A stretch of 64,000 nt of DNA from Parabacteroides sp. PM6-13 (GCF_029892605.1 NZ_JARXWF010000007.1:142224-206223); one strand, 5' to 3'; counted from the stretch's first letter, positions 28,064-38,159 are shown. Notes: generated by a model not told the origin, from the letters alone. A program made the numbers and translations.

Positions 28064-29182
28064 TTACTTCAATACTTCCCGTAGTTTCTCTTCCAGCGCT
28101 TTGCCCCGCAGGTTCTTGGCAATGATCGTGCCGTCCTTGTCGATCAACACCGTATGAGGAATACTGTTGACTCCATAAAGCGTGGCTGCCTCATTGTGCC
28201 AGAACTTCAGGTCGGACATCTGCGGCCAGGTGATATGCAGGTCGGCAATGCCTTTCTTCCACGCCTCGTCCGTACGGTCTAAGGAGACGCCTACGATTTC
28301 GAAGTCCTGGTTCGCATATTCTTTGTACAAAGCAACCAAATGTGGCATATCCGCCCGGCAGGGAGGACACCAGGAGGCCCAGAAATCAACCAATACAACC
28401 TTGCCTTTGCCTGCATAATCGGATAGTTTGCGCATTTTGCCCTGAGGGTCTGCCATGTCAAAATCGCTGAATGGTTTGCCGATAGCCACCTTTTCCAGTA
28501 TGGCCAAATGCTCTATGATGCGATCGATGCCCGGTACCGCCAGGAATGCGTCACCTGCTTTTGAAACGATCTCGCGTCGTTCTTCTTCGCTTAGGTCGTA
28601 CCTAAAGTCGTACAGTAGTTTAGCCGATGTCGGCGCATTGGGATGGTTATCGATATATGTTTTGACCAACGCTGTCGCTTCGGCTTCGATCTGTTCATAT
28701 CGTTCCTCTGCTCTGTTGGCAATATCCTCATTGTCTGAGCGCATATCCTCCGTCACCGATGCCATCTCTTCGCGCACCTTCCGTAACTCTTGCTGCAATT
28801 GGCTGAAAGCATTATTTTCGGGCGTGCCCGAAACGGTGGATAACTCATTTACCTCTATGGTGTATTTCGCGTTTTGTAAAGTGAATAAAGCCGTAAAAGG
28901 AGCAACCTCGCCGGTGTTTGTTTGTGCCTCGCTCTTTTCGTTCTCGGCAAAACGTAGTGTATATAAAGCGGGGATCTCCTGCTTTCCTTTCATAGAGAAT
29001 TTGCCCTTTTCAACCAACGCGCTGTCTTTGGGGGCAACTCGGGTGGTACCATATTCATACAGATAAACATATTGTCCGTCGTACTTGCTATCAGCAACGG
29101 TTCCCTTCACATCATACTGGCTCCTTTCCCCACAAGCCAGCAGACATAAGGTCATGATGGGGTAGATGAATAACTTTTTCAT
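28064..29182 (-). CDS. TlpA-like thioredoxin lipoprotein with DUF4369-type N-terminus
   Basis: Envelope thiol-disulfide reductase. From the ATG at 29182 (372 residues) it starts with a lipoprotein signal (LCLLACGE). Residues ~20-125 resemble the DUF4369 domain that often precedes TlpA domains in Bacteroidetes, followed by a helical linker rich in Glu (about 130-200). The C-terminal ~140 residues form a thioredoxin fold with the active site WASWCPPCRADM and a cis-Pro motif SIPHT. An upstream in-frame ATG at 29209 is less likely as it would bury the signal. Partners are unknown. Confidence 0.85.
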   Translation of the reverse strand: MKKLFIYPIMTLCLLACGERSQYDVKGTVADSKYDGQYVYLYEYGTTRVAPKDSALVEKGKFSMKGKQEIPALYTLRFAENEKSEAQTNTGEVAPFTALFTLQNAKYTIEVNELSTVSGTPENNAFSQLQQELRKVREEMASVTEDMRSDNEDIANRAEERYEQIEAEATALVKTYIDNHPNAPTSAKLLYDFRYDLSEEERREIVSKAGDAFLAVPGIDRIIEHLAILEKVAIGKPFSDFDMADPQGKMRKLSDYAGKGKVVLVDFWASWCPPCRADMPHLVALYKEYANQDFEIVGVSLDRTDEAWKKGIADLHITWPQMSDLKFWHNEAATLYGVNSIPHTVLIDKDGTIIAKNLRGKALEEKLREVLK

Positions 29183-29278
29183 ACATTTATCATTTAAGTT
29201 CACCGGCAAAGATAGGCGTTTCCCGGAGACTCCTCTGTTTTTTTAATTAAAAAAGTGATAAAAGGCTATTTAACAGGC

Positions 29279-31192
29279 CTATTCCTTGTTGGGAGTAAAA
29301 GAAATATAGCCCTCTTCGAGGGTGAAACAGGGGTCGTTGTCGGCTAAAAACCGGACGGTTTCGATGATTTTGTCCATCGGGTAGGAGAGCGTGTGTATCA
29401 GTTCCTTAAAATCAACCGGTTCGGTTGTTACCGTTTCTTCGAGAGCCGAGCGGATCGCGTTGAACTCCTGGTTGGTCAGGCCCGTCGCATGCTTGGCCCT
29501 GCACACATCGCAAATGCCGCAGTCGGCCGAGTCTTTCTCTCCGAAATAACGCAGCAGCATCCGACTCCGGCAGACCGTATCGTTGCCGATATATTCCAAT
29601 ACCTTTCCGATACGCATTTCGAAGCGCTCTTTTCTCTCTTCATAAGCCGAGCGGGGTATCTTCAGGTATTTCAGCTCTTCCCGGGTCTGGGTGTAGATGA
29701 TAAGCGGAATCTTTTTCCGTGGAATATAGTTGACGATCCTGTATTTCGACAGGTTAATCAACAGGTCGTATACCTGTTGCCCGCTGACGCCCGCCTTGGT
29801 GGCTATGGCTGCCTCGTTGATGTAGGCATAATCAGTAAAAATGCCTGTATAGGAGCGTAAGATCACATGAAGGATATCGTCCGTGACCTGGTCCTGTCGC
29901 AGGTGACGATACAATTCCTCCCGGGTAGCGGTGAATCGCAGCCGGGACGCATTTTCGATCTCTTCCGTATATTCGATATATCCCGACAGTTCCAGTATTT
30001 TGAGCGCGTGGTGCGCCTGCAATATAGAGAACCGGAAGGCATGACAGAAATCCTCCAACATAAAGTCGTGCACCGTTTCCAATCCATACCCTACGGCAAT
30101 CTGGTAATAATTACCTAACGCCTCATAGACACGGGCAATAAACGCTTTATCAGGAAACTCATCGGCCAGTCGTTTTTTGAGCTTTGTTTTGTCGATGCCC
30201 GAACAAAGGGCTACGGCATAGGCTTTCTGCTCGTCGCGCCCGGCACGTCCGGCCTCCTGGAAATATTCTTCCAACGATCCCGGCATATCGATATGCACCA
30301 CCAGCCGTACGTCCGGTTTGTCGATCCCCATGCCAAAGGCGTTTGTCGATACAATTACGCGACATTCGTTGTTTTTCCACTGATTCTGCTTGGCCGTTTT
30401 CTCTTCCCTGTTCAGCCCCGCATGGAAAAAGTCCGCGCTGATACCTTGGCTCCTGAGATGATCCGCAATCTCTTTGGTGCGTTTCCGGTTGCGTACATAC
30501 ACGATGGCCGATCCTCTTACCCGCTCCAATATATAGACTAATTGATTGAGTTTATCATCCGTCCTTCGTACCGTATAGGAGAGGTTCGAGCGTAAGAAGC
30601 TCTTCTGGAAAACATTCTTTTTCTTAAACAGGAGCTTTTCCTGGATGTCATTGACGACTTCGGGAGTGGCCGTGGCGGTCAACGCCAATAGTGGCACGCC
30701 CGGTAGCTGTTCCCGTATATCCGCTATCTTTAGGTAGGAGGGGCGGAAGTCATAGCCCCATTGCGAGATACAATGGCATTCGTCGACCACCAACAGGCTG
30801 ACTTGCATGGCTTGCAGTTTGGCCAGGAATATCTCTGTCGTGAGTCGTTCGGGGGATATATAAAGAAATTTGTAATTGCCGAAGATGCAGTTCTCCAATT
30901 GGGTGATGATCTCTTCGCGCCGCATGCCGGAGTAAACAGCTGTTGCTTTGATGCCTAAGCGTCGCAGGTTGTCTACCTGGTCTTTCATCAGCGCGATCAG
31001 CGGGGTGACCACCAGGCATACGCCCTCCATCGCCATCGCCGGCACTTGGAAAGTGATCGACTTCCCCCCACCGGTAGGCATAAGGCCCAAGGTGTCGCGA
31101 CCCTCACATACCGATCGGATAATATCTTCCTGTAAGGGGCGGAATGCGTTATGCCCCCAGTATTTTTGTAATATATCCAGGTAGGTATTCAC
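29279..31192 (-). CDS. recQ: ATP-dependent DNA helicase RecQ
   Basis: 3'-5' DNA helicase for recombination and fork repair. Motif I MPTGGGKSITF (about 37-47), motif II DECHCISQWGYDFR, motif III LTATATP, motif VI QEAGRAGRD are all visible. The RecQ C-terminal zinc region is present (CRSRMLLRYFGE ... CGICDVC). At 637 residues it ends without a recognisable HRDC domain, which RecQ of E. coli has. It starts 5 bp after the recJ stop on the same strand, a likely repair operon. Confidence 0.93.
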   Translation of the reverse strand: MNTYLDILQKYWGHNAFRPLQEDIIRSVCEGRDTLGLMPTGGGKSITFQVPAMAMEGVCLVVTPLIALMKDQVDNLRRLGIKATAVYSGMRREEIITQLENCIFGNYKFLYISPERLTTEIFLAKLQAMQVSLLVVDECHCISQWGYDFRPSYLKIADIREQLPGVPLLALTATATPEVVNDIQEKLLFKKKNVFQKSFLRSNLSYTVRRTDDKLNQLVYILERVRGSAIVYVRNRKRTKEIADHLRSQGISADFFHAGLNREEKTAKQNQWKNNECRVIVSTNAFGMGIDKPDVRLVVHIDMPGSLEEYFQEAGRAGRDEQKAYAVALCSGIDKTKLKKRLADEFPDKAFIARVYEALGNYYQIAVGYGLETVHDFMLEDFCHAFRFSILQAHHALKILELSGYIEYTEEIENASRLRFTATREELYRHLRQDQVTDDILHVILRSYTGIFTDYAYINEAAIATKAGVSGQQVYDLLINLSKYRIVNYIPRKKIPLIIYTQTREELKYLKIPRSAYEERKERFEMRIGKVLEYIGNDTVCRSRMLLRYFGEKDSADCGICDVCRAKHATGLTNQEFNAIRSALEETVTTEPVDFKELIHTLSYPMDKIIETVRFLADNDPCFTLEEGYISFTPNKE

Positions 31193-31197
31193 CTTTC

Positions 31198-32925
31198 CTA
31201 TTCTTCTTCGGTCTTGATATCTTTTATCATTAATTGAATGGAGGTATTCCCGTTGTAGGTGTTCTCCTCAATGGTATAGCATATGTCGAACGGATTCATC
31301 GCCTTTATGTGTTCGCTAAAGGCGTGTTTTCCAAAGGCAATGGCATGTATAGGCAAATGGGTGGTGTTGTCTATCAGATCCAGTTTAATATGTTCCTGCT
31401 CTTTCCCTACCAGTTTGCTGGTGCCATAGTCTTTGATCGCCATCGAGCCAAATACCGGTTTCTGGTTGTCCGGCCCGAACGGATTCATCCGTTTCAGATC
31501 GTTCATTAGTTTTTGGTTGACATCCTTTAATTCGATGATAGCATCGAGGTCGATTTGCGAAACCATTTGTTCCGGAACGATCTCTTCCGCTGCGATCTCC
31601 GTAAAGCGTTTTTTGAACTCCTCCAGATTCTCCGGTTTCAGCGAGAGGCCGGCGGCATAGGTGTGCCCTCCGAAGTTTTCCAATAGGTCGCGGCAGCTTT
31701 CGATGGCTTTATAAATATCGAATCCGGTGATCGAGCGAGCTGATCCGGTGATTAGTTCGGATGATTGGGTCAGGACAACCGCCGGACGGTAATATTTTTC
31801 CGTCAAACGGGAGGCGACAATACCGATGACTCCTTTGTGCCATTCCGGGTTGTACACGACAATCGCTTTATGGTCTTCCATGTTCCGGATCTCATCGATG
31901 ATAGCATTGGCTTCGTCCGTGATGCGTTTGTCCAGTTCCCGCCGGTCGTTGTTATACTGGTCGATCTTTTCGCTTTTCTCACGAGCCGATTGAATATCGT
32001 TTGTGAGCAATAGATCTACCGCCTCTTTTCCATTTTCCATGCGTCCGGAAGCGTTGATGCGCGGTCCGATCTTGAAAACAATATCACTCATGGTGATCTC
32101 TTTTCCGGTCAGTCCGCAAATGTCTATGATCCCTTTCAAGCCATGGCTGGGGTTGGTGTTCAACTGCCGCAGACCATAATAAGCCAGGATTCGGTTCTCA
32201 CCGGTGACCGGCACGATATCGGAGGCGATGCTTACGGCTGTCAGGTCGAGTAGCTTTTCCAATTCCTTGAATTCGAAACCGTTGCTAAGCGCGAAGGCGT
32301 GCATGAATTTAAATCCTACGCCACAACCCGATAAATGTTCATAAGGATAGGTGGAATCGGTACGTTTGGCATCCAACACGGCAACGGCATCCGGCAAGGT
32401 GTCGTCCGGCATGTGGTGATCGCAAATAATAAAATCAATGCCTTTCTGTTTGGCATATTCGATCTTGTCGATGGCTTTTATGCCGCAATCTAAGGAGATG
32501 ATCAGGGTAATGCCATTTTCGGCCGCATAATCGATCCCTTTGTAGGAAATGCCATATCCTTCGTCGTAACGATCCGGGATATAATAATCAAGAGAAGATG
32601 TATAGATGCGCAGGTACTTATAAACCAAGGCTACTGCTGTTGTTCCGTCTACATCATAATCGCCATAAACCAAAATTTTTTCTTTGTTTCCCAAAGCCCT
32701 GTTCAGCCGTTTCACCGCTTTGTCCATGTCCGGCATTAGGAACGGATCATGGAGGTTTTTTAGGTTGGGTTTAAAGAATTTCTTAGCTTCTTCCACAGAA
32801 GAAATCCCCCGCTGTATAAGCAAAAGAGCCACTACCGGGCTAATCCCCAGTTGGGTAGCCAGCTCATCTCGTTTATGTAATTGTTCTTGTGTAGGGGTTT
32901 GTAAATTCCATTTGTGAATAGTCAT
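31198..32925 (-). CDS. recJ: Single-stranded-DNA-specific exonuclease RecJ
   Basis: 5'-3' ssDNA exonuclease of the DHH phosphoesterase family, 575 residues. Motif I GDYDVDGTTA (about 80-90), motif III with DHHMPDD, and the DHHA1 block GRMENGKEA / GGHTYAAGLSL are seen; the OB-fold C-terminus follows. Start at the ATG at 32925. It lies just upstream of recQ, with which it acts in the RecF-type repair pathway in other bacteria. Confidence 0.94.
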   Translation of the reverse strand: MTIHKWNLQTPTQEQLHKRDELATQLGISPVVALLLIQRGISSVEEAKKFFKPNLKNLHDPFLMPDMDKAVKRLNRALGNKEKILVYGDYDVDGTTAVALVYKYLRIYTSSLDYYIPDRYDEGYGISYKGIDYAAENGITLIISLDCGIKAIDKIEYAKQKGIDFIICDHHMPDDTLPDAVAVLDAKRTDSTYPYEHLSGCGVGFKFMHAFALSNGFEFKELEKLLDLTAVSIASDIVPVTGENRILAYYGLRQLNTNPSHGLKGIIDICGLTGKEITMSDIVFKIGPRINASGRMENGKEAVDLLLTNDIQSAREKSEKIDQYNNDRRELDKRITDEANAIIDEIRNMEDHKAIVVYNPEWHKGVIGIVASRLTEKYYRPAVVLTQSSELITGSARSITGFDIYKAIESCRDLLENFGGHTYAAGLSLKPENLEEFKKRFTEIAAEEIVPEQMVSQIDLDAIIELKDVNQKLMNDLKRMNPFGPDNQKPVFGSMAIKDYGTSKLVGKEQEHIKLDLIDNTTHLPIHAIAFGKHAFSEHIKAMNPFDICYTIEENTYNGNTSIQLMIKDIKTEEE

Positions 32926-33145
32926 TATATATTATTTTTTCTTTTTTCTCTCTCAGGGACAAAGCAATAACGCGCTTGTTATTTTTTACGCTTTGTCTTG
33001 AACCCGTAAAGTTAAACATTTAAAGTGGATAACCTATGCATGCGGATTAAAAATAGTGTGTTTGATTTGTTTTTTTATGAAGAAAACTCCTTCAGGTCTG
33101 TAAGGAATTTAGAGACCTGAAACCCCTCAAACTCTTAAAAACTCA

Positions 33146-33276
33146 TTTGACAAAATGTAAGCAAAACAGTCGTTTTGTTTTACAATATGATACGTTAAAA
33201 AGTGTTACTCGCAGGACTAATTTTAAATACCCCTACGTTTACGGAAAAATTCTCGGGCGATTTTGACAAAATGTAA
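33146..33276. repeat. Dispersed intergenic repeat, copy 2 (about 130 bp)
   Basis: Second copy of the element at 8152-8283. The end repeats TTTGACAAAATGTAA at 33146 and 33262 are identical here. The stem-loop GTAAGCAAAAC/GTTTTGTTTTAC differs in sequence from copy 1 but keeps pairing, which argues that the structure matters. Confidence 0.75.
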
Positions 33277-33414
33277 GTTTCGCTTAGCGCAGCGTAAAGC
33301 AATTTTCAAATTGGGAATCTTTGAAAGGAGAAAGGAGAAAGGAGCGTCTTCAGATATTGTAAGAATTGAAGGAAATAGGAGATAGGGGTGGGGGAAGCGC
33401 TGCATAGCAGCGAC

Positions 33415-33579
33415 CTGTATCCAGCCCCGTGCGTGAGCGCGGGGAAAAGGGATACGCAAAAAATGCGCCGCGTAGCGGTGCTATGTAACACTTCATAAAT
33501 ACAGCCATATAGCACCGCTACGCGGCGCTGTTGATTGCACGATCTATTTCCCCGCGCTCACGCACGGGGCTGGATACAG
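33415..33579. repeat. Nested perfect inverted repeats A
   Basis: Outer arms at 33415-33447 and 33547-33579 are perfect 33-bp reverse complements (starting CTGTATCCAGCCCCGTGCG). Inside, 33465-33484 and 33509-33528 form a second perfect 20-bp hairpin (GCGCCGCGTAGCGGTGCTAT). GC-rich against an AT-rich surround. Non-coding. Confidence 0.85.
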
Positions 33580-33660
33580 ATCGCCGCTATGCGGCGTTTG
33601 GCCTCATCAAGCACCTTCAAATTTTGTAAGAATTGAAGGTGGGGATCGCGCTGCAAGCGC

Positions 33661-33834
33661 GAGATTATGCATAACCGTATGCAAGCGTAGCGCAGCTTAC
33701 GGTATAGCGACTACCTGTCAATCAAGCGCCGCAGGTGCGAGATCTGCCATAATCCCGCCCCATGCGGGGCTTTTTATATAGAGGATTCACTACCGTAAGC
33801 TGCGCTACGCTTGCATACGGTTATGCATAATCTC
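33661..33834. repeat. Long perfect inverted repeat B
   Basis: Arms at 33661-33704 and 33791-33834 are perfect 44-bp reverse complements (start GAGATTATGCATAACCGTAT). The 86-bp loop contains a small hairpin with a T run at 33754-33775. Together with repeat A it fills most of the 1-kb gap between recJ and the propeller lipoproteins. Confidence 0.85.
33754..33775 (+). terminator. Terminator-like hairpin within inverted repeat B
   Basis: GCCCC-ATG-CGGGGC followed by five T on the plus strand. No gene on the plus strand precedes it, so it may end a non-coding transcript or be part of the repeat. Confidence 0.4.
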
Positions 33835-33963
33835 ACGCCTGCGGCGTGCTTCCCCGCAATCTTCACATCTTCTCCCTCCCCTTCTCCCTTTTCCTTCCAA
33901 TCCCGTCCAAAGTCGAATTCAACCTATAGTATAGGGAATATAATTATTTATTTTTCCCATACC

Positions 33964-35172
33964 TTAAATATCTTTTAGGGTTACACGTAAAATCACAGGA
34001 TTGTCATCTTCTTTCATTTGGGAACAGATCTTTACCAATCGGGGATATTTTTGACAGAATTTCTCCCATTCTTCTTGAGACACCTTTGCTTTATATCCAT
34101 GAAAACCATCTAATATGTATGAAGGATCCACCTGCCATAAGATATCATTACCATCAAAGTTATAAGGAAGATGTTTGGATTTCATAGAAATAGTATTCCC
34201 AACAAAATACATATCATCAACGATGCGCTGCCCCGTTAAGACCTGCTTTGTCTTTTTTGAATAGAGAGAAAAATAGCCATTATATACTTTGTCTCTTGAA
34301 CCAATATATACGAGGTCTTCTGTTATTCCAAAAGCTGCTGCTTTGCCAAAGTCACTATATCGTTCTAATTTTTTATCTATTTCTTTTACCCCATCACTTT
34401 CTACAAATATTTTTCCCGGAATCCTTTTAGATCCATAGTCTATATAATATATAGGCTTTTCTTTCAAGGAATTAGAAATCTGATAGATGGTGTCACAATA
34501 TGGATAGCTAAAGTAAATACTGTCGTTAAAAGAAAACAGAGAATTGAAATTGAAAGTAGTTTCACTTTTACACACATCATCCTTTTCTATCTGAAAAAAA
34601 TTCTCTTCAAATTGATCTTTTTCATTCATGATACTAAGCAGATTGTAATCACGTGAAGGAGCTCCCCTTCTATAAACGAGATATTTATCCTTTATATAAG
34701 GGAGAATCTCTTTGGTTAAAGGAATATCGATTTTATTTTCTCTCAAGAAGTGACCTTCCGTATCATACGTGATAACCTTCCCAAGAGACATGATTTTTAT
34801 TTCAGAATTCTGATTCAGAACAAAATCTTTCATATTAATCCATCCTCCGGGTCCTCCTCCTTCATTGTGAATTTTTAGAACAAAAGTTCCGTTAGAGTCA
34901 AAAACCAACAATCTGCCACTTTGCATCCCCCTTGTAGCACGCAAATAATAATGGTTGTTTTTATAAACCACACGATTTACCTCTCCTATCAAACAGTCAG
35001 AAGTCGTTTCCAAGGGAATAATCTGTATGGAATCAACAAATTTAGATAAACGCAAATTTTCTCCTTTCTTTATAGCTATAGGTATTCTTTCAACGCGAAT
35101 AGATCCTGTCTCTTTTTTAGTACAAGAACTTAAGACAGATAGAATAAATATTACTGTTATAAATTTGTGCAT
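33964..35172 (-). CDS. Six-bladed beta-propeller lipoprotein
   Basis: 402-residue surface or periplasmic lipoprotein; the signal ends in a lipobox (LSVLSSC, Cys17). The body shows the pattern of Bacteroidales 6-bladed propeller proteins: an early IIPLETTSDCLIGEV strand, LLVFDSNGTF blades and the EGGGPGGW turn. Binding partner unknown. It is the last of three related lipoprotein genes in a row, with 46 bp to the one upstream, downstream of an NVEALA peptide. Confidence 0.75.
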   Translation of the reverse strand: MHKFITVIFILSVLSSCTKKETGSIRVERIPIAIKKGENLRLSKFVDSIQIIPLETTSDCLIGEVNRVVYKNNHYYLRATRGMQSGRLLVFDSNGTFVLKIHNEGGGPGGWINMKDFVLNQNSEIKIMSLGKVITYDTEGHFLRENKIDIPLTKEILPYIKDKYLVYRRGAPSRDYNLLSIMNEKDQFEENFFQIEKDDVCKSETTFNFNSLFSFNDSIYFSYPYCDTIYQISNSLKEKPIYYIDYGSKRIPGKIFVESDGVKEIDKKLERYSDFGKAAAFGITEDLVYIGSRDKVYNGYFSLYSKKTKQVLTGQRIVDDMYFVGNTISMKSKHLPYNFDGNDILWQVDPSYILDGFHGYKAKVSQEEWEKFCQKYPRLVKICSQMKEDDNPVILRVTLKDI

Positions 35173-35218
35173 ATTGTTGTTTTTTTTTGTTTATATAATA
35201 TTGTTAATATGTTGGATG

Positions 35219-36214
35219 CTAAATGTCTAATTCGAAAATAACAAAATCAGAAGATAGCCCAATGCCATAGATTGTGTTATTTGCTGAATTTCCCGTCAGC
35301 CTTAATATAGGCATTCCTACATTAATAATCCTTTTTAGGCCAAGATCGTAATCATATATAAATAGTGTTTGAGGGAGCTTTTCTAAATTGCGACCAACAA
35401 ACTGTTCATCTGTGTTATCTGTAGCGTAATCTCGCTGTAAAGAAACTATATAATCCTGAGTTAATGCGATTTCCCATATGTTTTGTTTCGATTTGTTACA
35501 TCTAAGTTTACCATCAATTATCTGAAAATCATTAGATAATAAGAGCTCTTTTTTTAGTTTGAATTTTCCACTATTTTGTTCGTATATAGATATATAAGGG
35601 AATGAAAAAGGTGCATAAACAAAAACTTCCTTGATAGAATTGTATTTTACATTTCCTTGAAAAACAGAGTATTTGTTGTTTATTTCGCCGTTATGTGGAA
35701 GTTTACCAAGTGAATAGGACTCATCTTCTCCAATTACAGAGAATGGTTCGTTTTCTTGCGGATCAAAAGTGAGAAACTGTTCATTGTTCAATGGAATTAT
35801 ACGAGTAATCGTTGAACTCTCTTTATAATTAAATGGTACTTTGTTCTGTGAAAAACCTTTTTCGGTTATCTGAATATTGAACTGTTTCTTTGAATTTGTG
35901 TCATAGGCAAAAAAAGAATTATCAAAGTAGGCAGCAATATTCGGATTGACTAACTCTTCAGGGCCCGGGCCGATCGACAAAACCTGCCCTACTTCTATTC
36001 CTGTTCTTTTATCTATTATATGAACAAAATTCTCTGTTGAAAAGGGATTCGTCCATAACAAATAATCTTTTGTTAATTCTAACTGTCCAGGCATTATAGA
36101 CTCTAAATCCTCATAAATAACTTTAGGATTACCTGTAGACCTCTCTACTTCCTTATCTTGTGAAATGCATGAAATAAGAAGAATAAAAGGTGTTAACAAA
36201 ATTGTTTTATTCAT
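35219..36214 (-). CDS. BF3164-like propeller lipoprotein
   Basis: 331 residues with a lipoprotein signal (LLISC, Cys16). It carries the BF3164-type features: LWTNPFSTENFVHIIDKRTG, and the loop SIGPGPEELVNP typical of these TolB-like 6-bladed propellers. No catalytic residues seen. It and its two neighbours share strand and family, with limited sequence likeness, so they look like an expanded set rather than recent copies. Confidence 0.75.
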   Translation of the reverse strand: MNKTILLTPFILLISCISQDKEVERSTGNPKVIYEDLESIMPGQLELTKDYLLWTNPFSTENFVHIIDKRTGIEVGQVLSIGPGPEELVNPNIAAYFDNSFFAYDTNSKKQFNIQITEKGFSQNKVPFNYKESSTITRIIPLNNEQFLTFDPQENEPFSVIGEDESYSLGKLPHNGEINNKYSVFQGNVKYNSIKEVFVYAPFSFPYISIYEQNSGKFKLKKELLLSNDFQIIDGKLRCNKSKQNIWEIALTQDYIVSLQRDYATDNTDEQFVGRNLEKLPQTLFIYDYDLGLKRIINVGMPILRLTGNSANNTIYGIGLSSDFVIFELDI

Positions 36215-36399
36215 ATTAATTAAAAATTTAAATGTTTATCTGCATAGCTATGAGTTTTCCCATCTTTGCCTAAACAGTTAGAATTGTACATTACCGCTTT
36301 GCAGCTATCATATCAACTCTTAGAGCAGTTGCTTATGTTCCTTCGGGAAGCGAATGTTGTTTCTCCCTTTTGCTTTTTGAAGCATCTGTCCCCTGTTTT

Positions 36400-36510
36400 A
36401 CTTTAATTCACTCTATACTTTGTGCGCCTTTGTGTTACTTCGTGGTGAATAATGCTACAACGAGTTTTTTACCACCAAGTAGCTCTAAGGCGCACCAAGT
36501 TTTTTTTGCA
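36400..36510. repeat. Palindromic intergenic repeat, copy 1
   Basis: About 100 bp, an imperfect long palindrome: TGTGCGCCTTTGTGTTACTT on the left mirrors the AAGTAGCTCTAAGGCGCACC region on the right, around a central GTGGTGAATAATGCTAC. Copies at 36534-36634 and 38778-38893. Confidence 0.75.
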
Positions 36511-36533
36511 TTAATGCTCTTCCGGTCTCTTTT

Positions 36534-36634
36534 CTTCTTTGTGCGCCTTTGGTTACTTCGTGGTGAATAATACTACAACGAGTTTTTTACCACGAAGTAA
36601 CTCTAAGTCACACTAAGTTTCTTTTGCGTTAAAA
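36534..36634. repeat. Palindromic intergenic repeat, copy 2
   Basis: Same element as 36400-36510, only about 30 bp away and in the same orientation, with several compensating differences in the arms. Confidence 0.75.
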
Positions 36635-37012
36635 CACTTCTCCACTTATCGTTAGCTTTATCCATTTCTCCGTATTGCACTTAACGGTAATGGTTTCGCT
36701 AAAGAAGCCCGTATCCTTGGGGTATAAACCAGGTTCATCTGGTAAATGTATATTTTTTGCAATATATAACCAAATCGGAAAGGATTGAGAAGCTGGGCAG
36801 ATCTTCCAATTGCACGAAATGGGAAGATAATGGGGATGCCGAAATAAGTATCCCCCCCTTCTTAAAATCGACAATCGCTTAGCGAAAGTGTAAAGCAAAT
36901 CAAAAGAAAGATCACATAACCAATAATTGTTATCCCATTGGACAAAGGATTTTTCGATGCTATGGGTCAAAAAGCCAGCAGTCATAACCTCGATATTCCG
37001 GATTTCTTCCAA
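36629..37012 (-). CDS. Doubtful hypothetical protein or gene remnant
   Basis: An open frame of 127 codons in an 860-bp gap. The last ~35 residues (EPGLYPKDTGFF ... KWIKLTISGEVF) read like a soluble protein tail, whereas the middle is unusually rich in Trp, His and Pro. No signal peptide, no family recognised. Its end runs into palindromic repeat copy 2. It may be a fragment of a lost gene in the lipoprotein cluster. Confidence 0.25.
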   Translation of the reverse strand: MEEIRNIEVMTAGFLTHSIEKSFVQWDNNYWLCDLSFDLLYTFAKRLSILRRGGYLFRHPHYLPISCNWKICPASQSFPIWLYIAKNIHLPDEPGLYPKDTGFFSETITVKCNTEKWIKLTISGEVF

Positions 37013-37077
37013 TTCACAGTTGAAAGGGATCTATTTTTTTGTTAGGAGCATATTGCTTATTATGGAATTTATTTATT

Positions 37078-38085
37078 TTATAACAATACTTTGTGTATTT
37101 CGGGGTCAAGTTCGTTGTTTAAACACAAAACGAATAAAGTGTTTTTGTTTGATACTGCGAAGTTGTAAATAGGGAACATTAATTTGTATCTTTTTAACTT
37201 ATTAAGCTCTGAGTCGAAAATGTGTATTTCTGATTTATAAATATTACTTTTCATCGAATCTCTATCTGAATTTTGATATAGTGAATATAGATTATTTCCA
37301 TAGGAGTAACCGAAAGTATAGTACAATAATGGGTCTCTGAATACTGGTTTGTTTGTTTTGTTAATTGAAAATGAGTTTTTTTCATCTAAAATATATTCTT
37401 TTTCTTTTTTCATAGAAATAGTATTTATTTTAGATACAATAGGGTAATATTTGTATATAATAAATAGGCTGTTTCTGTCATTAGAGAGAACGTAATTTGC
37501 GTCAAAAATGATATTGTTTCTAGAAAAAGGATCTACTTCGTTGGCTCTTTTTATCTTAGGATAATAAGAGTATTTCGTGCTGTGACCATTGGATATGTAT
37601 TCGATCTGTTCCTCGGACGTTTTCGAAATGATATATGAATTGCTTTTGTTTGTGCTAAAAGCATAATTAATGCCTCTTTCTGTTTCTTTCTTCTCGTTCA
37701 TCCATGTTTCTGTTTTTATTTCTCCAAAATCATTTAAAGTGATTTTTTTTGTCTGATTAATGTCAAAAACAAAAAGTGTATCATTGTTAATAGAAATGCG
37801 AGGAGAAATAAATTCTTCAGGGCCTTCTCCTATTTTTCCGAAAGATTGACGGTAATTTCCTTCTATATCAAAAAAAACAATAAATCCATCAGGAGACTTG
37901 GGGTCAAAAACGGCGATATGATTTTTTATGCAATAAATAGATCTAGGTGTCCATAAGTCGTAATCGAGCTCTAGTTTTGTATGTTCAACATAGTTTGCGT
38001 TAATATCTTCTAATATGTGTTTGTTGGAAGTGTTTGTTGTACAGCCAATAAAACAGATGAAAATTAATATATGTATGTGTTTCAT
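37078..38085 (-). CDS. BF3164-like propeller lipoprotein
   Basis: 335 residues from the ATG at 38085, chosen because it opens on a lipoprotein signal (MKHIHILIFICFIGC, Cys15); an earlier ATG at 38139 adds an 18-residue run that would disrupt it. The body carries the same landmarks as its neighbour: LDYDLWTPRSIYCIKNHIA, then GKIGEGPEEFISPRIS. It is very AT-rich compared with the flanking housekeeping genes, suggesting accessory origin. It directly follows the NVEALA peptide gene. Confidence 0.75.
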   Translation of the reverse strand: MKHIHILIFICFIGCTTNTSNKHILEDINANYVEHTKLELDYDLWTPRSIYCIKNHIAVFDPKSPDGFIVFFDIEGNYRQSFGKIGEGPEEFISPRISINNDTLFVFDINQTKKITLNDFGEIKTETWMNEKKETERGINYAFSTNKSNSYIISKTSEEQIEYISNGHSTKYSYYPKIKRANEVDPFSRNNIIFDANYVLSNDRNSLFIIYKYYPIVSKINTISMKKEKEYILDEKNSFSINKTNKPVFRDPLLYYTFGYSYGNNLYSLYQNSDRDSMKSNIYKSEIHIFDSELNKLKRYKLMFPIYNFAVSNKNTLFVLCLNNELDPEIHKVLL

Positions 38086-38159
38086 TGTATAATGAATTAT
38101 AATTTGAATGAAAATAGTTTTCGGTAAGTAAAATCCCAAAAACTATTTTTTTGCATATC

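Noticed and set aside
33223..33515. Two overlapping minus-strand frames of about 70-78 codons
   Set aside because: They cross the dispersed repeat and the inverted-repeat arms; composition reflects the palindromes, not protein.
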